Shown here: positions 32,828 through 40,134 of the stretch, one piece after another
How positions within the stretch are numbered: the first letter of the stretch is position 1
Layout of the letters: every line of letters begins with the position of its first letter
DNA from: an uncultured Eubacteriales bacterium
Lineage (GTDB): Bacteria; Bacillota; Clostridia; Oscillospirales; Oscillospiraceae
Reading direction: 5' to 3'
Assembly: GCA_900317425.1 (NCBI GenBank)
Contig: ONGR01000004.1
Location: 62,001 to 126,000, forward strand
DNA: 64,000 nt
Notes under the pieces: generated by a model
What the model was told of the DNA's origin: nothing
The model's input: only the letters and a program-made list of their open reading frames with translations
Databases searched by the model: none
Position numbers and translations under genes: made by a program

Positions 32828-33748
32828 TTATGTGTAGGCAGCATATGCTGCCTCAGCCAACGCCTGTTCGTTGTTGAAGAAACGATGGGTATTTATACTC
32901 TTCTGCACTAAAGTCGCGCCAATATCTCCCACGAAAGCGTCCCAAATTATTTGCTGACCTGCCGCATAGTATAGGGTGCCACCAATATAAGCTCTTTTCG
33001 TTTTTATATAGACAGCACGGTATTTTTTCAAAACAAAAGACTTAATGGTTTCATAAGTTCCATACGCGGTCGCTACTGCTCCTACGATCAAAAGTAATTC
33101 AGGCTGTGATAGACCTACTAACGTAACAATGACTGCAAGCGCCGTCCCGGCAAGGATTAAGAATTCGTCTTTTTCTGATAATGTATAAATAACGGAATCC
33201 TTCAATGTAACACAAGTACCATGGACATACCTGTATCTCGTATTTGCATCTTGATAGGCATGTGGGTATCCTTCGCTATATATTGCTTGCATAATAGCGC
33301 TTTCGGGGTCAGCTGCCGAGAGAACTCGCTCTGCAGGAATTACCCTTACAAACTTGGTTATTGGAATATTATATTTTGCCTCAAAACTGTTTTGACGGAT
33401 GGCTACTTCCTCACAAGAAAGAAAATATCTGAAAGATTCAACTGACGTTTCCATCTTCCACGGCTGAACTCGTTTAAAATATACTGTTGGCTCACCTTGG
33501 CAATAGCGAGAAAATTCAAGTGTTTCGGTCTTATCGTTATAGCAAATACACGTCCTTACCATACCATCACTGATGTAATAATACAAACAGTCCTCAATTG
33601 AAAAAATCTCCTCACAAATGTTGTCCTGTTCCGTATTATGAAAAATAACTTCAGCTTTTGTGTCAGACTTACTTTCTGCCTCGACCCTAAGGGGTAACGC
33701 AGAAATAATAAATGCAATAACGAGCAGAAGTGCAACTGCTTTCTTCAT
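32828..33748 (-). CDS. Secreted protein with internal hydrophobic hairpin (AT-rich cargo)
   Basis: This 306-aa protein has a signal peptide (residues 1-24: KKAVALLLVIAFIISALPLRVEA) and a long soluble domain with several Cys (Cys45, 54, 69, 71, 84). A paired hydrophobic region is at ~200-245 (LILAGTALAVIVTLVG, LLLIVGAVATAYG), which is unusual for an exported protein. A C-terminal region follows, with an RAYIGGTLYYAAGQQIIWDAFVGDIGA stretch. It has no LPXTG or lipobox. Pore-forming or bacteriocin-like action is possible but unproven. The ribosome site is AAGGAGGGAACGCCC. Confidence 0.6.
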   Translation of the reverse strand: MKKAVALLLVIAFIISALPLRVEAESKSDTKAEVIFHNTEQDNICEEIFSIEDCLYYYISDGMVRTCICYNDKTETLEFSRYCQGEPTVYFKRVQPWKMETSVESFRYFLSCEEVAIRQNSFEAKYNIPITKFVRVIPAERVLSAADPESAIMQAIYSEGYPHAYQDANTRYRYVHGTCVTLKDSVIYTLSEKDEFLILAGTALAVIVTLVGLSQPELLLIVGAVATAYGTYETIKSFVLKKYRAVYIKTKRAYIGGTLYYAAGQQIIWDAFVGDIGATLVQKSINTHRFFNNEQALAEAAYAAYT

Positions 33749-33833
33749 GGGCGTTCCCTCCTTCTCAAATCTTCATTTCTATCTCATGCAAGAATAGCCT
33801 CTATCTCGTCCAAATATTCCTTTGAAAAACACA

Positions 33834-33869
33834 GCGCATAAGTCGAACGCAACAGCACGACTTATGCGC
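33834..33869 (-). terminator. 12-bp perfect inverted repeat, possible attenuator
   Basis: GCGCATAAGTCG and CGACTTATGCGC are separated by 12 nt. On the minus strand it is followed by TGTGTTTTTC, so it looks terminator-like. It lies 1 nt after the stop of the 31-aa ORF and ~90 nt before the secreted-protein gene. Confidence 0.6.
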
Positions 33870-33965
33870 CTACGGAAGCGGTTGAATATGCCCCTTCCAC
33901 AACCAGAAGGAACGCTGATACCGTGATGGCATAAAATCGGTCTGCGCAACGATGAGACGATACAT
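33870..33965 (-). CDS. 31-aa putative leader peptide
   Basis: ATG at 33965 follows GGAGGTAATGCT with 7-nt spacing, better than many real genes here. The 31-aa product MYRLIVAQTDFMPSRYQRSF... is basic and aromatic (four Phe/Trp and two Tyr). Its stop abuts a 12-bp hairpin. This leader-hairpin-gene order ahead of the secreted protein suggests translational attenuation or a small signalling peptide. An overlapping 65-aa frame starting at 33970 has worse spacing. Confidence 0.5.
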   Translation of the reverse strand: MYRLIVAQTDFMPSRYQRSFWLWKGHIQPLP

Positions 33966-34017
33966 AGCATTACCTCCAATCACAGTGTTTTCGGATAAAA
34001 ATACTATCCTTATGCTA

Positions 34018-34046
34018 TATATATCATGAAAGAGGAGAAAAGACAA
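34018..34046 (-). promoter_or_regulatory. Promoter upstream of the 31-aa ORF and secreted protein
   Basis: TTGTCT, 17 nt, TATATA on the minus strand, about 53 nt upstream of the 31-aa ORF. Confidence 0.6.
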
Positions 34047-34071
34047 GTTACAATTTAGGGCGGATCCTCCT

Positions 34072-34133
34072 GCGCGAAAATGTCAAGAGGAATTTTTCGT
34101 TTTTTTGAATACCTCCTCTTGACCTGTTCGCGC
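34072..34133. repeat. Imperfect inverted repeat overlapping an ncRNA promoter
   Basis: GCGCGAAAATGTCAAGAGG (34072-34090) is matched by CCTCTTGACCTGTTCGCGC (34115-34133), 16 of 19 positions pairing. The right arm contains the TTGACC of the adjacent promoter, so it could be an operator or an RNA/DNA hairpin. Confidence 0.6.
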
Positions 34134-34147
34134 TTACCGTGTACAAT
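34119..34147 (+). promoter_or_regulatory. Strong promoter for a structured RNA
   Basis: TTGACC, 17 nt, TACAAT. Expected start near 34153. Confidence 0.7.
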
Positions 34148-34152
34148 GTCAC

Positions 34153-34289
34153 CACCGGGCGAGACGCCCGATCTGACAAGCGCCCTGCCGCTTTAAGAGC
34201 AGGTCATCTATGCCAGGTGCGCCGCGACCTTAACCGCGGCCTTAATGAAAAGCAAGCATCCGGCCCAATTGGGTTGGGTGCTTTTTTAT
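34153..34289 (+). ncRNA. Candidate structured RNA of about 135 nt
   Basis: Four hairpins lie between the promoter and a run of T: CCGGGCGAGACGCCCG, CCCTGCCGCTTTAAGAGCAGG, a GCGCCGCG/CCGCGGC stem-capable segment, and the terminator (below). No ORF with a ribosome site runs on this strand. The 3' half is antisense to a YdjM-like fragment. It does not match 6S, tmRNA, SRP or RNase P by their usual consensus stretches. Confidence 0.65.
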
Positions 34290-34341
34290 GTCCCGAATGT
34301 GCTGCCAGCAGGCCGCCCAGAATATGGGTTTTAGCTGTCAT
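34204..34341 (-). pseudogene. YdjM/metal-dependent-hydrolase-like N-terminal fragment
   Basis: A 45-aa ORF with a GGAGGAAGCACC ribosome site begins MTAKTHILGGLLAAH, which is the typical start of membrane YdjM-like metal-dependent hydrolase proteins (normally ~150-300 aa). The rest loses similarity after ~16 codons and reads into antisense of the structured RNA. It is probably a broken gene whose 3' part was replaced. Call uncertain. Confidence 0.45.
34255..34287 (+). terminator. Terminator of the 34.15-kb RNA
   Basis: An AGCATCCGGCCCAATT / GGGTTGGGTGCT stem is followed by six T. Confidence 0.85.
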
Positions 34342-34358
34342 GGTGCTTCCTCCTTGCA

Positions 34359-35165
34359 TTACAGCTCCAACCGAAGCTGGATCTCAAAGTTGACCCACAG
34401 TGTTTCCGTTCTGCGGACGCCGTTGCAAGCCTGCGCAGGACGCTGGAGCTTCTCCCAGCCAACGAGCAGGTCGTTATACAGCTCATTGTCGTACCCGGAG
34501 AGCATCACCGGCCCGGGGTGATCCATGAGCACGTGTAGGAGCTCCACGTGGCCAGCCTCATCCAGCTCCTGGCGGTACTGTCGGTCAGCCCGGGTGGAGA
34601 GAAGGTAGGGCGGGTCTGCGTAGATCAGCACCTCCGGCTGATGAAAGCGCCGGATCAGATCTACTGCTGGCAGCTGCTCAATCTGGGCATCCTTGAGCCG
34701 GCCTGCGGCATCCAAAACCCAGCCCGGGAGGGAAGACCAGTTGCGGACAGCGTAGGCGGCCTCACGGCCGGCCACGTCGTTCTTCCAGCCGGCTTTCTTC
34801 TGGGCGCTGCATCCTTGGGTTTGCCAATATCGCACCAGCATGAGCCGAGCGCGCTCAACATCATCCTGGCGCAGCAGTTCACCGGTGCGGAGCTGATCCC
34901 AGGCGGAATTATACTCCTGCCGGCTGTACGGCGTCAGAGCCAGCGCCGTGGCCAGGGCTTCAGGCTGGCGGCGAATGACAGAGAACAGATTGACGATCTC
35001 ACCGTCCAGGTCGTTGATTGTCTCGATGGGCGCCTTTTGCTTGCTGAAGAAAACGGCGCCGCTGCCGAAAAAAGGCTCCAGATAGCTCTTGTGTGGCGGC
35101 ATCAAGCCGACGATCCAATCCGCCACGTTCCATTTTGAGCCGGGGTAATTGAGAACTCGATGCAT
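34359..35165 (-). CDS. D12-class N6-adenine DNA methyltransferase
   Basis: This 268-aa DNA adenine methylase is of the Dam/D12 class (type-II orphan type). It shows the SAM-binding YPGSKWNVADWIVGLMPPHKSYLEPFFGSGAVFFSK region (FFGSG is motif I, about 34) and the catalytic DPPYL motif (about 185, in EVLIYADPPYLLSTRADRQ). There is no restriction enzyme gene next to it. Such orphan methylases on mobile elements protect against host restriction or alter gene expression. The ATG at 35165 follows AGAAAGGATTACAT. A poly-C tract of ten, in frame with the gene, lies about 115 nt upstream. Confidence 0.9.
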   Translation of the reverse strand: MHRVLNYPGSKWNVADWIVGLMPPHKSYLEPFFGSGAVFFSKQKAPIETINDLDGEIVNLFSVIRRQPEALATALALTPYSRQEYNSAWDQLRTGELLRQDDVERARLMLVRYWQTQGCSAQKKAGWKNDVAGREAAYAVRNWSSLPGWVLDAAGRLKDAQIEQLPAVDLIRRFHQPEVLIYADPPYLLSTRADRQYRQELDEAGHVELLHVLMDHPGPVMLSGYDNELYNDLLVGWEKLQRPAQACNGVRRTETLWVNFEIQLRLEL

Positions 35166-35278
35166 ATGTAATCCTTTCTGACCGGAGTTTACACACACGT
35201 TTACCACCGACTTTCCCACAGGCTGCGCCCATGGAAAAGATCGGATGGAAAACGCATGGAAAACTCCTGACTGGTTCC

Positions 35279-35288
35279 GGGGGGGGGG
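35279..35288. repeat. Ten-base G tract upstream of the adenine methylase
   Basis: It is followed by CTGGCCGCCCCCC, so the run also forms a G-C hairpin. Such tracts change length by slippage in other bacteria. Confidence 0.7.
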
Positions 35289-35426
35289 CTGGCCGCCCCC
35301 CAAATCAACGTTTTGTTGCCGGGTGGGTATAGCATACCCCCTGACTGTGTTGGCTTTTGAAAAGAGAGATTTTTGATATTTCGCGCACGGTTTATCTAAG
35401 CTATACTCTCAGTAGAAGTTTTGGTT

Positions 35427-36212
35427 TTATTCTTGTAAGTTTATAGCTCTCGTTATCTTGTTACGTTCTTGATAGTGGAAAAATCGGACTACCCCATGTA
35501 ACGGAAAGAAATTGAGTATTGTCGATGAGAGCCTTACAATAGAGGTAAGGAAAGCGGCCTTGATCCTGGCACGGATTGACCGCCTTTCGGCGACCGCAGT
35601 CGTGGCCGGAGCAGTTGAAGGCGCAGCAGAGGGCAGTACCGTAACCATCCAGTAGGAGTTGCAGGATAGCGCACCGTTGACTTTACGGCAGAGCTGGATC
35701 AGAAACAGAGGCACCTGTTTCAGGACGCCCAGCGCGAGGCATACGGTCGATTTGGCGATCCCAACGATACCGGCAATGTGGTTAACACTGGGATAGGCTC
35801 GACGTGTGGCACCGGCTGCCTGGCAGATGTAGAGAGCTACGACAAAGGCAGCCGGCGTTAGCGTCACATATTGCAACAGAGCATAGGGAACCAAAGTGTA
35901 GCCGGATGCGAAGTCCAGATTGAGCGTATACAGATTGCGGTCGTGGACGAGCTTTCCGAGCTTTGTGTCGTATCGAGTGGCCCGGTGGGTGGTCAGATAC
36001 CCGGCATCCTCCAAACGCCGTATGGAGGCCAATACGGTCTTCCTGTCGCAGCCGGTGAGCGTGGCCAGCTCATCCAATCCCTTCTTTACCTGGCCACGGC
36101 TATTGCGAAAGGCATACAGTACGGCAGCGATCTTTCTGGCGGAGGGATGCAATGCGACGCAGCGGATGAGGCTGCTGGGGACCTTGAACATAGCGTAGCG
36201 TTTCATGGTCAT
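35427..36212 (-). CDS. Plasmid replication-initiator-like winged-helix protein
   Basis: This 261-aa DNA-binding protein has an N-terminal winged helix (LHPSARKIAAVLYAFRNSRG, ...DELATLTGCDRKTVLASIRRLEDAGYL at about 45-73) and a second helix-turn-helix-like region (AYPSVNHIAGIVGIAKSTVCLAL, about 160-180). Two winged helices are the layout of Rep/helix-turn-helix plasmid initiators, but the match is general. The C-terminal part is basic and may bind DNA. ATG at 36212 follows AAAGGAAC. It is divergent from the small gene at 36271 and near the oriT candidate and MobC. Confidence 0.6.
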   Translation of the reverse strand: MTMKRYAMFKVPSSLIRCVALHPSARKIAAVLYAFRNSRGQVKKGLDELATLTGCDRKTVLASIRRLEDAGYLTTHRATRYDTKLGKLVHDRNLYTLNLDFASGYTLVPYALLQYVTLTPAAFVVALYICQAAGATRRAYPSVNHIAGIVGIAKSTVCLALGVLKQVPLFLIQLCRKVNGALSCNSYWMVTVLPSAAPSTAPATTAVAERRSIRARIKAAFLTSIVRLSSTILNFFPLHGVVRFFHYQERNKITRAINLQE

Positions 36213-36270
36213 AGTTCCTTTCTTTGAAAAATGAAAAGCGCCGCTGGAGAGCGACGCAGGAGGTATAGCA

Positions 36271-36612
36271 ATGATTGAATTGGGTGCGTATCGTCTTTTC
36301 AAGCTCTATCGTCTTGACGCCAATGAGCGGGATTTGCTGGATGCGGCAGGGACGCATTACGTGAGAAACAGCATTTTTGTGTTTTTGCCGGATGAGGCCA
36401 ATCCAGCGATTGGGCGAGAGTGGGGCGTCTTCAAAGAACTGGATGACGCGGCAGATGCGATTAACAGAGAAATCGAGAAGCAGCGTGTTTCCATGAAAGA
36501 GCGAATTGCCCAAATAGCGGCGCTGGCCGTATCGCAGAAATTTGATGAAAACGCAAAGCGGCGGAAGCAGAAAAACGAGAGATGCGCCAAGTCGCCGGAT
36601 CGGGAAAAGTGA
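36271..36612 (+). CDS. 113-aa hypothetical protein with coiled-coil tail
   Basis: This small soluble protein (start MIELGAYRLFKLYRL) has an aromatic first half and a Lys/Arg-rich helical second half (ELDDAADAINREIEKQRVSMKERIAQ, ...KRRKQKNERCAK). It has a CAGGAGGTATAGC ribosome site. It is divergent from the Rep-like gene and upstream of the oriT candidate, so an accessory mobilisation role is possible. No family recognised. Confidence 0.6.
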   Translation: MIELGAYRLFKLYRLDANERDLLDAAGTHYVRNSIFVFLPDEANPAIGREWGVFKELDDAADAINREIEKQRVSMKERIAQIAALAVSQKFDENAKRRKQKNERCAKSPDREK

Positions 36613-36742
36613 CCGACAGGAGAAATCGCTGTTCGCAGATTTTTTCTTTTGTGGTTTTCCGATTTTTTTCAAAAATCGAAACTGGCGATTTTCGCGGAGC
36701 TCTGCGGAGCGAAGTAGAGCAAGCCATGTCCCTGTGGACACA

Positions 36743-36793
36743 TACGCTATATTTTGCGAAAAGTGGCCATACGGCTACTTACGCAAAATAGCC
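36743..36793. other. Candidate origin of transfer (oriT)
   Basis: Nested inverted repeats TATTTTGCG / CGCAAAATA enclose AAGTGGCC / GGCTACTT, in a 230-nt AT-rich non-coding stretch directly upstream of mobC and the relaxase gene. The minus-strand GCGTAAGTAGCC looks similar to the TAAGTGCGCCC nick regions of MobQ-type origins. No experimental nick site can be claimed. Confidence 0.45.
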
Positions 36794-36846
36794 TTTTGGG
36801 GCGCTGCCCCAATCCCCGTTTTTGAGTATAAGGAGGTTTGGATACA

Positions 36847-37188
36847 ATGGAAAAACGGAGCAGAGAAATATTACTGAAGGTTTACGTCTCTGAGGAAGAA
36901 CATGATTTGATAAGACAGAAGATGGCGCAAACGGGTGTGGATAACTTTTCTCTGTATGCGCGGAAGATGTTGATCGACGGTTATGTGATAAGGAAGGATT
37001 ATGCGTCGTTAAAAGCGCTGACAAAAGAGATTGGGAGCTTGAGCCGCAGCATTAACCAAATTGCTAAACGCGCAAATGAGACGCGCAGCGTCTATGAGCA
37101 GGACATCATTGATCTTCGCAGTGGATTTTACCAGGTTAAGCGTAAAATGACGGATTATCTGATAAGAGAATGCAACAAGGAGAAGTGA
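36847..37188 (+). CDS. mobC: MobC-type relaxosome accessory protein
   Basis: This 113-aa DNA-binding protein has an N-terminal ribbon-helix-helix-like segment (REILLKVYVSEEEHDLIRQKMAQTGVDNFSLYARKMLIDGYVI) followed by a coiled coil with GSLSRSINQIAKRANETRSVY, the conserved MobC signature (I-NQIA+-N). It helps the relaxase bind and open oriT. ATG at 36847 follows AAGGAGG. It ends 1 nt before the relaxase gene, so the two are co-translated. Confidence 0.88.
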   Translation: MEKRSREILLKVYVSEEEHDLIRQKMAQTGVDNFSLYARKMLIDGYVIRKDYASLKALTKEIGSLSRSINQIAKRANETRSVYEQDIIDLRSGFYQVKRKMTDYLIRECNKEK

Positions 37189-37189
37189 C

Positions 37190-39334
37190 ATGGCCTATAC
37201 GCACATTCACGCCATTAAGCAAACGCTAAATAAGGCTGTAGCGTATATTGAGAACCCGGAAAAGACCGATGATGAACTTTTGGTATCCGGATATAACGTA
37301 GATCCAAATACGGCTTCCATTGAAATGGCATTTACGCAAGCTGAAGGGAGAAGGTTGCGCGGAGAGTGGAATGGAAAGCACAGTCAGGAGATTATGGCTT
37401 ACCACATGATCCAGAGCTTTTCCCCTACGGATAACGTAACACCGGAGCAGGCGCACGAGCTCGGGAAAAAACTGGCCGACCAGTTCCTTGGAGGCCAGTA
37501 TGAATATGTGATTGCAACTCACATTGATAAGGGCCATATCCATAATCATATCATTTTCAACGCTACGTCATTTTACAGTCTCAAGAAGTTTAAGACTCAC
37601 CCGACCATGACATCCATTGAGATGAGAGCGATAAGCGACAGACTGTGTGCAGACGCAGGACTATCGGTGCTCAAGGGATCGAAGCTGCTGGGCCGGAGTT
37701 ATCAGTATGTGCCGCAGAAGACCTCTTACCGCAAGCTGATCCGGCAGCGACTGCGCTTTGCTCTGGAGGCGGCCACAAGCTACGAAGAGTTCAAGGCTGC
37801 TGCCGCCGCCCTGGGCGTCCAGATTGAAGATGGAAAAAAGTACACCACCTACCAAATGGAAGGGCAGCAGAGAAAGACCCGTGACCGTGCGCTGGCAAGC
37901 GATGGGACGTATACGGCTGCATCACTCCGGGATCAGATCCAGGTGCGGGCGGAGCTGCTGGCAGACATAAAGGAAAAGATCAGAGCCGCCGCATCGGTGG
38001 CGAGCGACTACAACAATTTTGTCGAGATCCTCAACCAGAACGGCGTCACCTGCAAGAAGACGAGAGCCGGTGGTGTGCGGTATATCGACAGGGATGATAA
38101 TCAGATACGCGAGTGGGCTTTGGGAGAGGCGTACAGTACGGACGCCATTAAAATGGCCATTCAGACCGGCGACTTCTCTTTCGCGGAAGAGGGCAATCTG
38201 GCTGAGCGAATTGCAGAGGAATTTGAAAAGATAGCGAGGCCCTCCGTGCCGGCTGTGCAGGTGCGCCTTCCGCACAGCTATGTGAAGCAGACCACCGAAG
38301 ATGGGATCCTCATCAACATCCCGGGCGGAGCCTGCGCGCAGAGCATGTTTTTTGATAAGGATCATGTTACCTATGATCCTGAGACAGACACGTTTAAGGT
38401 GGCAGTCACGTCCAGCTATAAATATCACATCCTGTCCGCGACCGGCGAGAAGGCTGCCTTGCGTGGCGAGGATCTGATCCGAAGATTGGAGCAGGCTACA
38501 GGCGTTACGCCGGAGATCCTGGAGCTGTACGGCGGCGACGTCGCTTCCGTGAGTGAAAAGGGCGTGGTGGTCACGCTGCCGGAATACGGCATCAAGAGCC
38601 TGTTTGTGCCAGCTGAGTATGTGGAGTATGATCGGAGCTTTGGCGGCTCATGCCGGGTGGCTCTATGGAATAACTGGTCGTATGGCTTTACAGCCAGCGA
38701 CCAGAGCCAGAAATATGTAATCGGCTCGGAGCTGATCGGACAGCTGCAGCGGCGTCAGTCGAAGATCGACCGCTCGCTGGTTGGCAGGATCACGGCCATG
38801 CAGCGTCGCAACCAGGTGGCGGAAACAAAGCAGCTGGCATCTACACTTAATCTGCTGCGTCGTGAAAATATTGCGACGATGGCTGACTTTGACAAGAAGG
38901 TAGACGCCCTCCGCGGGCGGATGGGCGAGCTGAAGGCTCAGATCGACGCCATAGATCAGAAAAGCGGCCAGTACAGACAGGCCGCGAAGTATCTCCAGGT
39001 ATATAACGAATACAAGCCTTATCAAATGGATCTGGCGCTGAGGCGGACGCCGACGAGCAGGGAGGAGTACCGGGCGCTACATGAAGGCGAACTCAACGCT
39101 TTGGACCATGCGATACATCAGCTGCAAAAGATGGGTATCAATCTGGATGTTGACGCCGAGAAGGTTATGGAGCTGTGCCGGCAGCAGGACCGCGAGGCCG
39201 CAGAATTGGCCGACAGAGCGCAGGAACTCCAGGAAAGGGTGCTACACCTTCAAACCGCCAAAACGGCTGTAGAGACCCTGCAAATGCCAAGCGAGAGGCA
39301 AAAAGAAAAAGAGCGAGACTCTGAGGGGAGATAG
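37190..39334 (+). CDS. MobA/VirD2-family relaxase
   Basis: This 714-aa conjugative nickase has an N-terminal relaxase domain (residues ~1-230) with the HUH metal site HIDKGHIHNHI (His111, 116, 118, 120) and the usual upstream AYHMIQSFSP motif. The active Tyr probably lies near the N-terminus (YTHIHA or AVAYIEN). The central 230-540 region is unrecognised. The C-terminal ~540-714 is a coiled coil (LQKMGINLDVDAEKVMELCRQQDREAAELADRAQEL). It nicks oriT and is carried into the recipient with the DNA. Start follows GGAGAAGTGAC. The next genes are convergent, behind a terminator. Confidence 0.88.
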   Translation: MAYTHIHAIKQTLNKAVAYIENPEKTDDELLVSGYNVDPNTASIEMAFTQAEGRRLRGEWNGKHSQEIMAYHMIQSFSPTDNVTPEQAHELGKKLADQFLGGQYEYVIATHIDKGHIHNHIIFNATSFYSLKKFKTHPTMTSIEMRAISDRLCADAGLSVLKGSKLLGRSYQYVPQKTSYRKLIRQRLRFALEAATSYEEFKAAAAALGVQIEDGKKYTTYQMEGQQRKTRDRALASDGTYTAASLRDQIQVRAELLADIKEKIRAAASVASDYNNFVEILNQNGVTCKKTRAGGVRYIDRDDNQIREWALGEAYSTDAIKMAIQTGDFSFAEEGNLAERIAEEFEKIARPSVPAVQVRLPHSYVKQTTEDGILINIPGGACAQSMFFDKDHVTYDPETDTFKVAVTSSYKYHILSATGEKAALRGEDLIRRLEQATGVTPEILELYGGDVASVSEKGVVVTLPEYGIKSLFVPAEYVEYDRSFGGSCRVALWNNWSYGFTASDQSQKYVIGSELIGQLQRRQSKIDRSLVGRITAMQRRNQVAETKQLASTLNLLRRENIATMADFDKKVDALRGRMGELKAQIDAIDQKSGQYRQAAKYLQVYNEYKPYQMDLALRRTPTSREEYRALHEGELNALDHAIHQLQKMGINLDVDAEKVMELCRQQDREAAELADRAQELQERVLHLQTAKTAVETLQMPSERQKEKERDSEGR

Positions 39335-39342
39335 CAGCATAC

Positions 39343-39379
39343 AAAAAAGGCGTCCATTCATCGAATGGACGCTTTTTTA
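39343..39379. terminator. Bidirectional terminator between relaxase and Fic genes
   Basis: A GCGTCCATTC / GAATGGACGC stem with T-run serves the relaxase (+) and the end of the fic operon (-). Confidence 0.85.
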
Positions 39380-40111
39380 TCGGTCGATATTGTGGTTTGG
39401 GTGATCTATAGAGCTGCGGTTGTTGTTATGCCTCTCTGCCTGGGCTTTGGCGGCCGCAAAGCGGTCGTTCATAGGCTGCCGCGCATCCAGCGATTTGATG
39501 CAGCCGCGGAGGCACTTTTTAAGAGGCGTCGGATCTGCTGTGTCGTATAAGTGCAGCAGGGTAGTATTGAACTCCACGGAATCGCTTTTCCCAATTGTCA
39601 AGACGCCGGCACCCTCTGCGATTAGAAACCTGTTGGCAAGGATCGTGCCGGTTCGCTTGTTGCCGTCCCAGAACAGCTGGGAATGGACGGTATAGCAGAA
39701 GCATGCCAGAGCGCGATCCACGGGATCTTGCAGATCCAAAATGGACTGCAACCGGGCCTGTACCTCGTTGGCGGCCGGAACGGGGGGAATGTATTCCGTA
39801 CCGCTGATATATACCTGGCCGCTCCGAAGGTGGCCCCAATCCAGGCTTTCGTTCCGGGAAACAAGGCCATTGAGACGGCAGACATAGGATAGATCTACAT
39901 CTTCATCCAGCGTTTCGAGACAGAATTTCCAGGCGTCACGCAGATTGAGCACGGTCTGAATATCGGAAACAGGGATGTTGTTGACAACAGCGCCGTCCAA
40001 AATCGCCTGTGTCTGCGGAAAGGTTACATTGACGCCTTCTATATAGGCGGTGTTAAATACCAGCTCCGTAAAGAGCTTTTTTGCGAGGAAAACATTTTCG
40101 TTGCGCGTCAT
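39377..40111 (-). CDS. Fic-domain protein 1 (catalytic His replaced by Gln)
   Basis: This 244-aa Fic fold protein has an N-terminal inhibitory motif TAYIEG (21-26) of the S/T-x3-E-G type. The active loop reads SQLFWDGNKRTG (144-155). The canonical HPFxDGN His is at the position of Gln145 here, so ordinary AMP transfer may be lost or altered. This QLFWDGNKR variant is also found in other Fic subfamilies. The C-terminal 35 residues form the shared tail PMNDRFAAAKAQAERHN. It is the last gene of the MNT-Fic3-Fic2-Fic1 operon. Ribosome site AAAGGAGG. Confidence 0.85.
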   Translation of the reverse strand: MTRNENVFLAKKLFTELVFNTAYIEGVNVTFPQTQAILDGAVVNNIPVSDIQTVLNLRDAWKFCLETLDEDVDLSYVCRLNGLVSRNESLDWGHLRSGQVYISGTEYIPPVPAANEVQARLQSILDLQDPVDRALACFCYTVHSQLFWDGNKRTGTILANRFLIAEGAGVLTIGKSDSVEFNTTLLHLYDTADPTPLKKCLRGCIKSLDARQPMNDRFAAAKAQAERHNNNRSSIDHPNHNIDR

Positions 40112-40134
40112 GGCGGAGTGACCTCCTTTCGTGG

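Noticed and set aside
33779..33979. 66-aa minus-strand ORF overlapping the 31-aa leader
   Set aside because: Its best start has poor spacing to the ribosome site and it reads through the terminator-like hairpin. The 31-aa frame has ideal spacing.
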